Notes under the pieces: model-generated
What the model saw: only the letters and a program-made list of their open reading frames with translations
What the model was told of the DNA's origin: nothing
Databases searched by the model: none
Made by a program: the position numbers and the translations under genes
Assembly (NCBI GenBank): GCA_017591395.1
Contig: WEDG01000375.1
Location: 62,501 to 126,500, forward strand
Origin: Schistocephalus solidus
Lineage: Eukaryota; Platyhelminthes; Cestoda; Diphyllobothriidea; Diphyllobothriidae
Length of the DNA: 64,000 nt
Direction: 5' to 3'
Shown here: in pieces, positions 12,761 to 22,769 of the stretch
Numbering within the stretch: position 1 is the first letter of the stretch
Layout: every line of letters starts with the position of its first letter

Positions 12761-15700
12761 CGAGCTTCCAGTTTTAGACCGGATGTTCTGCCAATTCGGT
12801 CAACTCTCTTCCGCCCAGCACGTCCGCAAGTGGCGGGTCGAAATAGTCAGTTGCATGTGAAAGGTCAAAAAGCTCTAGTTATTTAAACGCAAGCAGAATG
12901 CGGTCTGCCGTCATCCAATAAGGCTTCGTCTGCTGGTTGGTTCAATGTCTGTACCCTAAACTGGCGTGGATGTAGATGCCTTAGCCACGCGATAGCTGCC
13001 AGGCTAACTGGTTTCGTGCATGACCGTAAGACTGCAATCCGCGCATTCTGGCTCTACTTGCATAGGGCATTCGCTTGTTTTATTTGACGACTGAGATGTG
13101 GTAGAATGGCGAGGAAGTGAACATGATCGCTGGGCTCAGATTTTTATCTGCCTGGTGTTTCAGATTCACGCTTGAATGCATCTCCATAAACAGCATCAAA
13201 TAAAAAAAAATTTTTACCAAAGGGTCATACTAATTATAGCATGCAGCCGCTATACGACTGAATTCCTACCTTAATTGGCGGCTTCTGAGCTCAGAGCAAC
13301 TGATTGCGTTTGGTGCGATAAATGTTCGGTTGCTTTCTACTATCGATGGGGTAAGTGGTCTTCTCATGGTATGGTCACTTTTCGGCAAGATCTGCAACGA
13401 TTCGGGAATGACAGTGAGCTTTTATAGTTTGGCCTCCAGGCCAGTTACCTTGAGACAGGCCATTTACTACTAACCTCTGTCAGAAATTAATCCTCAGATC
13501 CTACATCCTGTGGCTTCCTTATATTTCGCAGATGCGTTGTCACTAATTTAACCCTACTGGGTTCAAAAGAATTACATTGCACGCATTCGACGCTCCCTTC
13601 GAATCTGCAATAAACTTTTCATAGCTCAAATGTTATTGGTGTGCAGCTTTGCCTCTCTAAAGTTTCCAAGAGCCCACTGATGGAGTTTTTACAATAATCA
13701 ATAATTTTATTCAAATGTGAGGTAGCGACTGACTGAACTTTCTCTGCTGCACGCGCATCATGGAAACAGTATTCCCTGCGGTGAACGGGTTTTTGAAACT
13801 AATTCATTGCTCGTCTGTTTGTGTCGGTAGCGTGCGTAACTGGGCCAATGAAATGATCCACAGAAGACGTCAAACTTTTGATTTGTTATTGCGGTTAATA
13901 CTGGACACATCTTCCAGATTCGTCGAAAACTTGTACTCTTTGCAGAAATGACATGCTATTATGGTTCATGTTTTAGGCAAGAAAATATATTTGACGCATA
14001 AATTACTGATTTGGTGCTCAGTACCAGTGAGCGTGTTGTAACCAAGCATTTCCATAAATGCTTATCAAGGAGATACGGCTATACAGCGAACGCGGTCCAC
14101 TTCAAATCTATTGGCGATCTCGTACTAGCTCATTGGTTGCCAGCTTCAAGGTCATGACCTAACCTTGCGTGACGCAGCGTCGAGTGAACGATTAATACGA
14201 CATACAAGCTACAGGAAGTGCGCAACAAGCATGCATCTTCTAAATTCATGCGACAAACATATTTATATCGCATAATACATGTTTGTTCATGAGTAAAGAA
14301 GAAGAAAACTGGTGGAGCACTGGAAGAAATTGGTTATTATTCTGAGCCGTCGATCTCGTGCAGTAGTCTATCGTCAGAGATAGTAACATGCTACCTTCGC
14401 CTTCAACAGTATTTGTTTTCTGCTTTAACCTACTAATTAGTTGGAAACATTTTTTTTTCATAAAGAAAGCCAAATACAGCACAGAAAAATATAGGTATTT
14501 TAATGTCCAGAGCTCTACCGTCTGTAGCATTCGAGGTGTCTCCATAATTGCCCATTTCAACCTTCCCCCTGAGCATTTATGTAGTTTCTTTCGAAGGCTT
14601 GTAGGCCAAGCTTTTAATAGTCCTGCTGAAATGCAATAAGTTGACATATTTTCACTCGTTGTGAAACGTAAATTAATTGAATTGTATTCGAGGCCTATTG
14701 ACAGTTCGATCGTCGCAAGTCACAACGTGAACATGTGTACGTGCTTGTTGACATTCACGGCAGCGCAGTACAGAAGCAATGCTAATGACGGGATTTTTTC
14801 AAAACTGGCCGTTGGTGAGTTACTTGTGAAAGACGAACTTAGCGAAAACGTTTTTGGTTCAGTTGACATTACATGGATGAACAGGTAAGGGGTTTGTCTC
14901 TTTAAATTTCAAAAAGCTCTCTGATTTCAGCAATAAACCTGGACTGCATATAATCCTGAAAATCAAATTTTGTCACGTTGCAACTGATAGTTAGATATCT
15001 AGAGTGAAAAATGCTCACCTTAGCCCTCGGGGGAAGGATAAATTATAAAAATATCCATTATTTTGTCCTACTGCAGCGTAATCTATCCTGGTTGGCCTTC
15101 CGGGCTGAAGGTGGGGTCGTATGAAGACTCCAAGCATCCTTCCGAAGAGATACTTGGGGCGCATTTTGCTTCGAATTAAATATGACCACCTCGCCCCACC
15201 GCTTAAGCCAGTTCCCAGACGGCACTGTAGCACCCAAATGCGGCAATCTCCCAGCATCACTATCCAATGCCTGCGAGCACGGTGCCAGCAGATCAACCTC
15301 CAATAATATCGCCCCATATTAACGAACACATTTTTAAAATTCATGTCCTTATTGGCCCCTAATGGTTTAAATATTTAACTTGACCAATATTACCACCTGT
15401 CAGCATAAGTCAATCTTCCAAAATCTCAATAGAATTAAATCCCGCATACTGTTGCCGTCGAAAGTTGCCAAGCAGCCATTTTCTGCGGCCTTAAGGCGTA
15501 AAGTGAGCATACTTTCACCTGCATCTAGTTCGGAGCTGGATGGACAGCACAAGTGAAGAGTATTGAAGACACGGCGGGGAATAAATAGAACGGGAGAAAT
15601 GTCATAGGCTGAAGGTTGGCCAGTCAGGACAAAGGAGGTCTGAACACGCATCTGTAATCTTGACCGGCCGCTTGTCGCGCACACGTGGCGTAATGTCCCG

Positions 15701-17094
15701 ACTGCAATGCCATTTGTGGGCCCCACAGCAAGGTGGGTGCCGGGACGGGGACTTCCGCGTGAATTTGTTGTGGACGAATCTAAAACGCGACTTATTTCCA
15801 AATTCGCTTAAAGGTTGTGCAACTTTTTTAACAGGAGTATTTTAACACTACTCCAAAATGTTTTCTGTTACTACAAACTTGTCTTTAGTGGAAGTAGACT
15901 TGTGCAACATCGACCGCAATGTCTCTTCCCCCGAACGCCAGCGTCTGGTGGCATGAAATATGCAAGAAGTCCGCAGGCGGCATCGGATGCAGTGGCCGAC
16001 AAGGCTAAACGGCCTAGCTAAGCGTACTACACTCGATCCGGTCCCGCACAATGGATCAGCTTTTCATAGAACTAAGGAAGCGGCTTGAACCACTTGTTCG
16101 CGAGAGTGCCATAGATGCCACATTAGGAAGGAACCATTGAACCTGTCTCTCGGTCCCCCAGCCAATCATTCACGTCCTTCTACAGTACTTTAGCGAGCAG
16201 TGACAATCTTTAATGCCATCCCACACTAAGAACGGATAGAGACATGCCAGACCAAACTCTACGATACGACGGCGCCGCGTAATGGAGAACAAGGCAATGG
16301 ATCGAAAGTCAGTTAGTGTTACCGAAACACAAACCAGTTGAAGTGTAGCGCGCCACAGTTAATCAACACCTACTTAAACGAATAAGGATAAATGCCAGTT
16401 AAGGAAATGTGTAACAAATGGAATAACCATAGAAAGTTGTCTATAAATAAAAATAGGACACAGGCTACCATAGTGGTACCTATGATGACGGAGTTATCCA
16501 ATCATTTTGAAGCCCTCCAAGCCACGAGATTTAGCGCATCGTCACACCAGGTTTTCAAAAAGAGACATGTAGTGTTCGTACAACGGAAGCTTGTGTGTTA
16601 CTAGTCGGAGTTGGAAATGCTAACAGTAATTGTCAGTATTCTGAGGACCGCAGTTTCGTGATCATCAGCATTGAACTGTGCTTTCATAATTCCAACATCT
16701 CCTGTAAGATAAAACTGCATGGTTTACTGTCAAACGTCTTCCAAAAAAATTAAAAAAACATGTGGTGCTTATCTGTCACGTTTGCCCATTTCTCGCGCAG
16801 TTAAATGACGCCCATGATGAAAGCATATCATCGGATAAAGTCGTGCTTTCTATCATTTGTTCTGCAAATTATTCGGACTGGCCGACTGACCGAAATCTAC
16901 ATTTCTAGGTCGTTAAAATAGATGTCCTTTTTATTCTTCCTGAATTTCGCGTCCTTTGACGGACAACGGAATTCAGATAGTTCATCGGGGAGTTCGCTAG
17001 GTACAAAAGCAGTTATTTTGTCCAAAGCCGGCGATTTAGCCAACTGCGGGCTGACTAGATCTTCCCCAACTGACGCTTGCGTGATACGCTATTA
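12761..17094. other. No recognisable gene
   Basis: About 4.3 kb in which I see no exon with a recognisable domain and no clear element. Open frames of 60-133 codons (for example 14246-14647 minus, 15400-15801 minus) are compositionally ordinary and without motifs. Confidence 0.4.
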
Positions 17095-18195
17095 ACTGAC
17101 CGAGACCGTGGGGACCCAGCACTCCCTGCCAGGCAGCGTGATCCGTCCCGACGCGGACGTTGAAGTCACCAAGGACAATTAACTTGTCCTCTTTCGGCAC
17201 AGTCACCAGCAGGACGTGCAGGTCCTCGTAGAATTCGTCCTTCACCGCATCAGAGCTCGCCATTTGGGAGCGTAGGCGCTGATGATGGTGGCGAACTTGT
17301 CACCCTGAAGAGGCAGGCGGAGGCTCATCAGGCGATCATTGATACCCTCCGGCAGACAGGGCAGACGTCCCACGATGTCGTTCTGGATGGCAAAGGTAAC
17401 ATCAGCGTCGCGTCGCTCTGCCTTTGGCCGGCCGCTCCAGAAGAAGGTGTATCCGGCACCCATCTCCTCCAGCTGACCCTGCTCAGATAAGTGGTCTCGC
17501 TTAAAGCAGCAATGCCCACCTTGTAGCGCGCCAGTTCCCGAGCGACTAACACCGTCCTCCGTTCCGGCCGGTTGCTCCTCCGATTGTCTAAAACGAAACG
17601 AACATTCCAGGCTGCTAGTGTGAGTGGACTCACCCGAGCAGCCTGGAGGGTATGGTGAGAGGGATTGTTGTTTGTTTGAGTTTTACGACCGCGTATTTTG
17701 CGATCTGCGAGCCGTGGCCGGCTGCAGAAGACGTGATAACCAGCATTTGTTTAGGGTACATTTTCTAGCCCCTTCCTCCGCGAGGAGGCAAGCAGTGCTG
17801 TCCCTAAATAGGGCGGCTCAGACATCCCAGACGGCTGCCGAACTCCACTATGGGTCATGGTTTGTTTTAGTGGTAGAACGACCCGAGTTAGCCTGGGCCG
17901 CCTACGGGGTTGCTGTCGCACCCACCGTAGGACTTTTTAAGAGGGGAGCGATGGGAAGTTCGGAGTCAGACATGCCGGGTGTGGAGGCACACACAAAACC
18001 GGAGACCCTCACCTGGTTCAGCCCGCCGGTCGTGATGGTTGCCCGGGGTGTGGCCGCTGGGAAGAACCCAACTTCGAGGAGCCACAGGTGAGAGTTGGGT
18101 ACCAGTTAAGGGCAGCCACAGGAGCATTCATTACCTGTACTTGGCAAATGGAGCGACCAAATGCTATCTGTGTGGTGCTTCCCCTAACTAGTACC
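17095..18195 (-). mobile_element. LINE fragment: 5' UTR plus endonuclease start, 3'-truncated
   Basis: Reads right to left. About 18195-17640 is a 5' UTR that matches 26745-27335 and, in part, 32245-32500. Next comes the endonuclease start MSPLTLAAWNVRF at 17633, then (after a frameshift) [15 protein letters not shown] and [18 protein letters not shown], with the GDFN motif intact. Similarity stops just after GPHGLG near 17095, so the rest of the endonuclease and the whole RT are missing. LINE copies are normally truncated at the 5' end; here it is the 3' end. Confidence 0.85.
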
Positions 18196-18540
18196 TCTAC
18201 ACCCCATATGCAACATAGAAAAGGTAACGAGTACTTGACTCTGAAATAAAAATAGTCAACCGTCAAGATTGCCGTAATCTAATGCTTATAATGACGATTG
18301 GTTCATTTTACTCCAAAAATCTGCTATAGAACTTCAACTTTATGGGTGAATAGTAGGCATCGTCCAAACCTAGACGAAAACTTGAGAAACATAAAGTGAG
18401 ACTTGAAATGAGTTTATTTTGACAGAATTGAGTAAACTGAGCAGTTTCTGGACTAAACCATAAAGAAAATGGTTTTTATTTTCAGTTGACTTCGGTCGTT
18501 CAACCTCCTACCAAATGCACAAGTCGAATCACAGTGACAG
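18196..18540. other. AT-rich spacer, no feature seen
   Basis: Between the LINE fragment and the first retrozyme-like array; nothing recognisable. Confidence 0.4.
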
Positions 18541-18681
18541 GTGATAGTGTGTGGCTCACCGATCTGCTTAAGGAACACATATGTTCCGTTGTGCCTTAGA
18601 GCTCACTTTAGAGCCCTCACAGGCCGTCGCATTGCGATTTAAGGTATCTTTGGATAAGGTGGAACCGACAAAGACAAGGGA

Positions 18682-18726
18682 GACCGGAATGGCCATTTCT
18701 GGCTTATTAGCCGTCATCAGCCAGTC
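18682..18726 (-). ncRNA. Hammerhead-like ribozyme motif, array 1 copy 1
   Basis: On the minus strand: stem I GACTGG/CCGGTC (one G-U pair), core CTGATGA, stem II GGCT/AGCC with loop AATA and a C-A opposition at its base, GAAA, stem III as the self-complementary ATGGCCAT, then the predicted cleavage site after the next T. The 45-nt layout is that of a type I hammerhead with a minimal stem III. Confidence 0.65.
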
Positions 18727-18741
18727 ATACCCAATCCCAAG

Positions 18742-18815
18742 AGTGGCACACCTGGGATTCGAACCCGCGACCTTTGGTAATTGAGTCGAACGCTCTACCG
18801 TTGAGCCATGGGCTC
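18742..18815 (-). promoter_or_regulatory. tRNA-like pol III promoter head
   Basis: The minus strand reads TGGCTCAACGGTAGAGCG (A box region) and GGGTTCGAATCCC (B box, 18754-18766) at tRNA spacing. The acceptor stem is not formed, so this is a tRNA-derived promoter of the repeat and not a tRNA gene. Confidence 0.7.
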
Positions 18816-19007
18816 GTTTTTTTTGTCGGTTACGATCGGGTATATGATGATGGTATGTTGCTCACTGATCTGCTTAAGGAACATGTATGTTCCGTTGTGC
18901 CCTGGAGCTCAAACTAGAGCCCTCGCAGGCGGTCGCATAGCGACATGTAGCATATGATGTTAAAATGGAACCGAATCCCAGGTGTGCCACTCTTGGGATT
19001 GGGTATG

Positions 19008-19052
19008 ACTGGCTGATGACGGCTAATAAGCCAGAAATGGCCATTCCGGTCT
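19008..19052 (+). ncRNA. Hammerhead-like ribozyme motif, array 1 copy 2
   Basis: Same 45-nt motif as 18682-18726 on the opposite strand: stem I 19008-19013 with 19047-19052, core CTGATGA at 19014-19020. The unit was joined head-first to an inverted partial unit, so no tRNA-like head precedes it. Confidence 0.65.
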
Positions 19053-19173
19053 CCCTTGTCTTTGTCGGTTCCATTCCATCATATGCTACGTCGCTATCGA
19101 CCGCCTGCGAGGGTAGTCTGACTCAGGGGCATAACGGCATACATGTTCCTTTACAGATCGGTGAGTTAACATA

Positions 19174-19204
<31 letters not shown>

Positions 19205-19340
19205 GATAGTGTGGGGCTCACCGATCTGCTTAAGGAACATGCATGTTCCGTTGTGCCCTGGAGCTCAGACTAGAGCCCTCGCAGGCGGTCGCATAGCGAC
19301 GTGTAGCATATGATGGAATGGAACCGACAAAGACAAGGGA

Positions 19341-19385
19341 GACCGGAATGGCCATTTCTGGCTTATTAGCCATCATCAGCCAGTC
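19341..19385 (-). ncRNA. Hammerhead-like ribozyme motif, array 1 copy 3 (U-A at stem II base)
   Basis: Identical layout, but the base opposite A at the foot of stem II is T instead of C, giving a U-A pair in place of the C-A mismatch of the other copies. All core positions are intact. Confidence 0.65.
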
Positions 19386-19509
19386 ATACCCAATCCCAAG
19401 TGTGGCACACCTGGGATTCGAACCCTCGCAGGCGGTCGCATAGCGACATGTAGCATATGATGTTAAATTGGAACCGAATCCCAGGTGTACCACTCTTGGG
19501 ATTGGGTAT

Positions 19510-19554
19510 GACTGGCTGATGACGGCTAATAAGCCAGAAATGGCCATTCCGGTC
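19510..19554 (+). ncRNA. Hammerhead-like ribozyme motif, array 1 copy 4
   Basis: Core CTGATGA and GAAA intact, stem I GACTGG/CCGGTC, palindromic stem III. Followed by the unit tail to about 19710. Confidence 0.65.
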
Positions 19555-19720
19555 TCACTTGTCTTTGTCGGTTCCATTCCATCATATGCTACACGTCGCT
19601 ATGCGACCGCCTGCGAGGGCTCTAGTCTGAGATCCAGGGCACAACGGAACATGCATGTTCCTTAAGCAGATCGGTGAGCCCCACACTATCATCATATTCC
19701 CGATCACAACCGACAAAACA

Positions 19721-19796
19721 ACGAGCCCGTGGCTCAAATGGTAGAGCGTTCGACTCAAATACCAAAGGTCGCGGGTTCGAATCCCAGGTGTGCCAC
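19721..19796 (+). promoter_or_regulatory. tRNA-like pol III promoter head (best preserved)
   Basis: A box TGGCTCAAATGG (19730-19741) and B box GGTTCGAATCC (19774-19784) both match pol III internal promoter consensus, about 33 bases apart. The 3' acceptor side does not pair with the 5' end, so it is a SINE-type head. It sits 17 bases upstream of the hammerhead motif at 19813. Confidence 0.8.
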
Positions 19797-19812
19797 ACTT
19801 GGGATTGGGTAT

Positions 19813-19857
19813 GACTGGCTGATGACGGCTAATAAGCCAGAAATGGCCATTCCGGTC
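19813..19857 (+). ncRNA. Hammerhead-like ribozyme motif, array 1 copy 5
   Basis: Intact copy downstream of the tRNA-like head; ends in TTGTCTTTGTCGGTTCCAT and then directly in (TA)n at 19883. Confidence 0.65.
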
Positions 19858-19882
19858 TCCCTTGTCTTTGTCGGTTCCATTC

Positions 19883-19894
19883 TATATATATATA

Positions 19895-19939
<45 letters not shown>
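19883..19939. repeat. (TA)n microsatellite
   Basis: Nearly pure TA dinucleotides separating array 1 from the inverted terminal segment of PLE B. Confidence 0.98.
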
Positions 19940-19942
<3 letters not shown>

Positions 19943-19978
19943 CAGAAGAGGCGATCACGGGAACAATAGGTTTAATAT

Positions 19979-20018
19979 CCTGAAGTTTCAAAATCAAACA
20001 AGATTCCATCGTCGGAGG
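19979..20018 (-). ncRNA. Degenerate hammerhead-like motif, PLE B left arm
   Basis: Minus strand: CCT/AGG stem I, core CCGACGA (the invariant U4 of a hammerhead is C), stem II of six weak pairs, GAAAC, then TTC and AGG. Layout as at 52576-52615, but the core change predicts no activity. Confidence 0.4.
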
Positions 20019-20241
20019 TAGGTTCAGTACGGCGCCTCACAGTATTTATGGGTTCTGAACATGCTGGCTCTACAGCTATTCGTGCAGGATGCACTGCAGG
20101 GGTGGGGGAGTTAGTTGCTTAGTTAGTTGCGTTCTTAGACGTCCTAGTCCACCGTAAGACCGACGGCAGCCTAAGGACAACGGTATATAGAAAGGCCACC
20201 AACACGCGTCAGGTCCTCAGTTACCAAAGTAACCACCCATT

Positions 20242-21342
20242 GTGCCACATTGGACGCTTTACAAATGGGCGGAAACTCACTGTAGCGAGAAAGGCGACAA
20301 AGCAGCTGAGCTCCATTATCTTCAACGAATGTTCATCTCCAACGGTTATCCTCGTAGCTTCATAGAACGCAGCAGACAACCGAGGCAAGTTATACGACCA
20401 GTGATAGAACCACCGAAAGTGTGGCGGGCAATACCATATATCGGGAACGTATCTGAAGCTGTTGCTCGTCTCTTACAACCACTGGGGATCGGCGTCGCCC
20501 ACAAACCTGAGGCGACAATAAGACGTCTGGTAATGAGACCCAAGGCCCCCCTGTCACGCGGCGAAATGGCGAACGTCGTCTATCGTGTTCAGTGCGGTTC
20601 CTGTGAGGCGAACTATGTCGGAGAGACTGGTAAGCGACTACAAACCCGCATGAGTGAGCACGCAAGGGCCGTAAGAAGGATGGATCAGCTCTCGTTGGTG
20701 GCGGAACACTGTGCAGCCTCTAGACACATTTTTTCTTTCCAGGACGCCAAAATCCTAGGCCGAGGTATCGACCAAACAGCCAGAGAAACACTCGAAGCCT
20801 GGCACACCGTACCTTCTTCCATTAACCGTTGTACGATTCTCCCGGCGGCCTACCAGGCCCTACGAGTGCGGCTCAATCAACAGAATCGCAGGCAAGAAGT
20901 CAGACTGTTCGCGGTGGCAAGCAATCGCATAACGAGCCAGAACACGTGCCTGAGTGAACCTAGGCCACGCACCAACACATTCGAGGGGATAACCGCGGAG
21001 AACGCAAACCAGCAAGACCTCCGACCAGGCATGAACGTGGACGCAGGTGAACTTAGTTTGCGCACGAAAACCGATGATGAGCGTCTCCAACCAGGTAGGA
21101 ACGGAGACACCGGCAATGACTCAGCAACCACCGATGAGCCGTGCACGGACAGATTCAAACGAGGGACGAGAAACAGGCATGCGGGTCCGGTACACCAAAC
21201 GCGGGCAATGCAGACGAGGTCAATGACACTTGCCATCCCGACACAGCCCCCAGGCGAGGCGAGGGAGAATAAAAAATCAATAATCAGCAGGACAGCAACT
21301 AACTCCCCCACCCCCCCCCTGCAGTGCATCCTGCACGAATAG
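20242..21342 (+). CDS. PLE B polyprotein C-terminal part with GIY-YIG endonuclease
   Basis: Open for 366 codons. The start is only the first ATG, since the true protein began far upstream. Residues about 15-75 are the PLE connector (GYPRSFIERSRQ). Residues about 76-100 lead into the zinc-binding and GIY-YIG domain: VVYRVQCGSCEANYVGETGK, with a CxxC pair and the Y-V-G-E-T-G segment, then LQTRMSEHARA (catalytic Arg and the EH pair). A long polar C-terminus of about 150 residues follows, ending at 21342. Such endonucleases nick the target for reverse transcription. The open frame suggests a fairly young insertion, but no complete RT is present. The last bases of the frame lie inside the inverted arm. 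Confidence 0.85.
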   Translation: MPHWTLYKWAETHCSEKGDKAAELHYLQRMFISNGYPRSFIERSRQPRQVIRPVIEPPKVWRAIPYIGNVSEAVARLLQPLGIGVAHKPEATIRRLVMRPKAPLSRGEMANVVYRVQCGSCEANYVGETGKRLQTRMSEHARAVRRMDQLSLVAEHCAASRHIFSFQDAKILGRGIDQTARETLEAWHTVPSSINRCTILPAAYQALRVRLNQQNRRQEVRLFAVASNRITSQNTCLSEPRPRTNTFEGITAENANQQDLRPGMNVDAGELSLRTKTDDERLQPGRNGDTGNDSATTDEPCTDRFKRGTRNRHAGPVHQTRAMQTRSMTLAIPTQPPGEARENKKSIISRTATNSPTPPLQCILHE

Positions 21343-21399
21343 CTGTAGAGCCAGCATGTTCAGAACCCATAAATACTGTGAGGCGCCGTACTGAACCTA

Positions 21400-21439
21400 A
21401 CTCCGACGATGGAATCTTGTTTGATTTTGAAACGTCAGG
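21400..21439 (+). ncRNA. Degenerate hammerhead-like motif, PLE B 3' UTR
   Basis: CCGACGA core (U4 to C) at 21403-21409, stem II GGAATC/GATTTT, GAAACGTC at 21429-21436, then AGG. It is the 3' UTR counterpart of the motif in the left arm. Confidence 0.4.
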
Positions 21440-21519
21440 ATATTAAACCTATTGTTCCCGTGATCGCCTCTTCTTCTGATTTATGCCCGGGGACGCGCAT
21501 TTTATGCTATCATAATAGT

Positions 21520-21541
21520 ATATATATATATATATATATAT
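21520..21541. repeat. (TA)n microsatellite
   Basis: Separates PLE B from array 2; the first unit begins immediately after it. Confidence 0.97.
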
Positions 21542-21572
21542 GCAGAATAACTTGACCGACAAAGACAAGGGA

Positions 21573-21617
21573 GACTGGAATGGCCATTTCTGGCTTATTA
21601 GCCGTCATCAGCCAGCC
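21573..21617 (-). ncRNA. Hammerhead-like ribozyme motif, array 2 unit 1
   Basis: Stem I GGCTGG/CCAGTC, core CTGATGA (21605-21611 on the plus strand as TCATCAG), stem II GGCT/AGCC, GAAA, palindromic stem III ATGGCCAT. Compared with array 1, stem I has two changes that keep pairing (G-U to A-U at one step, A-U to G-U at another). Confidence 0.7.
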
Positions 21618-21635
21618 ATACCCAAACCCAGGCGC

Positions 21636-21710
21636 TGCCGCGCCCGAGCCTCGAACTCGCGACCTTGTTGGGCAGAAGTCCAACGCTCTACCCACTGTGC
21701 TACGAGCTCG
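21636..21710 (-). promoter_or_regulatory. tRNA-like pol III promoter head, array 2 unit 1
   Basis: A box as the complement of 21691-21702, B box as the complement of 21647-21657, with an anticodon-arm-like segment between them. Equivalent heads lie 309, 618 and 927 bases to the right. The head differs from that of array 1 in sequence, while the ribozyme segment is shared. Confidence 0.7.
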
Positions 21711-21881
21711 TTGTCTTGCCGGTTTCGATCGGGAATATTGACATTGGTAATGGGGCGCTCACCGATCGGTTACAGGACTCACTCGTCCCGTTGTGCCTTG
21801 GGGCTAACTCTCAAGCCCCGCCAGCAGCCGTAAGGCAGCTATGTATATAGGCAGAATAACTTGACCGACAAAGACAAGGGA

Positions 21882-21926
21882 GACTGGAATGGCCATTTCT
21901 GGCTTATTAGCCGTCATCAGCCAGCC
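21882..21926 (-). ncRNA. Hammerhead-like ribozyme motif, array 2 unit 2
   Basis: Identical to unit 1. Confidence 0.7.
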
Positions 21927-22190
21927 ATACCCAAACCCAGGCGCTGCCGCGCCCGAGCCTCGAACTCGCGACCTTGTTGGGCAGAAGTCCAACGCTCTAC
22001 CCACTGTGCTACGAGCTCGTTGTCTTGCCGGTTTCGATCGGGAATATTGACATTGGTAATGGGGCGCTCACCGATCGGTTACAGGACTCACTCGTCCCGT
22101 TGTGCCTTGGGGCTAACTCTCAAGCCCCGCCAGCAGCCGTAAGGCAGCTATGTATATAGGCAGAATAACTTGACCGACAAAGACAAGGGA

Positions 22191-22235
22191 GACTGGAATG
22201 GCCATTTCTGGCTTATTAGCCGTCATCAGCCAGCC
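22191..22235 (-). ncRNA. Hammerhead-like ribozyme motif, array 2 unit 3
   Basis: Identical to unit 1; the tRNA-like head of this unit differs at the B box (GAGCTTTGAACT on the plus strand instead of GAGCCTCGAACT). Confidence 0.7.
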
Positions 22236-22499
22236 ATACCCAAACCCAGGCGCTGCCGCGCCCGAGCTTTGAACTCGCGACCTTGTTGGGCAGAAGTCCA
22301 ACGCTCTACCCACTGTGCTACGAGCTCGTTGTCTTGCCGGTTTCGATCGGGAATATTGACATTGGTAATGGGGCGCTCACCGATCGGTTACAGGACTCAC
22401 TCGTCCCGTTGTGCCTTGGGGCTAACTCTCAAGCTCCGCCAGCAGCCGTAAGGCAGCTATGTATATAGGCAGAATAACTTGACCGACAAAGACAAGGGA

Positions 22500-22544
22500 G
22501 ACTGGAATGGCCATTTCTGGCTTATTAGCCGTCATCAGCCAGCC
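22500..22544 (-). ncRNA. Hammerhead-like ribozyme motif, array 2 unit 4
   Basis: Identical to unit 1, although the surrounding unit carries most of the array's substitutions. Confidence 0.7.
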
Positions 22545-22769
22545 ATACCCAAACCCAGGCGCTGCCGCGCCCGAGCTTTGAACTCGCGACCTTGTTGGGC
22601 AGAAGTCCAACGCTCTACCCACTGCGCCACGAGCTCGTTGTCTTGCCGGTTTTGATCGGGAATATTGACAATGGTAATGGGGCGCTCACCGATCGGTTAC
22701 AGGACTCACTCGTCCCGTTGTACCTTGGGGCTAACTCTCAAGCCCCGCCAGCAACCGTAAGGCAGCTAA

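Larger units (their letters stand above)
18541..19882. repeat. Array 1 of tRNA-headed hammerhead units (mixed orientation)
   Basis: Five hammerhead-containing copies of one unit in both orientations: minus at 18541-18970, plus from about 18971 to 19180, minus at about 19205-19420, plus at about 19475-19710, and plus at 19721-19882. Inverted joins occur near 18970 and 19475. Each complete unit has a tRNA-like head (A and B boxes), the hammerhead-like motif, a shared TTGTCTTTGTCGGTTCCAT segment, and a tail containing the palindrome GGAACATGCATGTTCC or a variant. Two (TA)n tracts interrupt or end the array (19180-19204, 19883-19939). Confidence 0.85.
19940..21480 (+). mobile_element. Penelope-like element, family 2, with inverted terminal copy (PLE B)
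   Basis: The right end (21296-21480) is the normal 3' UTR of the element. The left end (19940-20118) is an almost identical inverted copy of it, so the element is a fold-back of about 1.54 kb with arms of about 180 bp. Between them lies a 5'-truncated coding region: RT palm C-terminus from about 20131 (FLDVLVHRKTDGSL in one frame), then the long open frame 20242-21342. Both arms abut (TA)n tracts (19883-19939 on the left, 21520-21541 a little beyond on the right). Confidence 0.88.

Noticed and set aside
19721..19796. A functional tRNA gene
   Set aside because: A and B boxes are good, but the acceptor stem does not pair and the segment is part of a multi-copy unit; a tRNA-derived promoter head fits better.
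20346..21329. Long minus-strand frames opposite the PLE B protein
   Set aside because: Shadows of the plus-strand PLE frame; no domain of their own.
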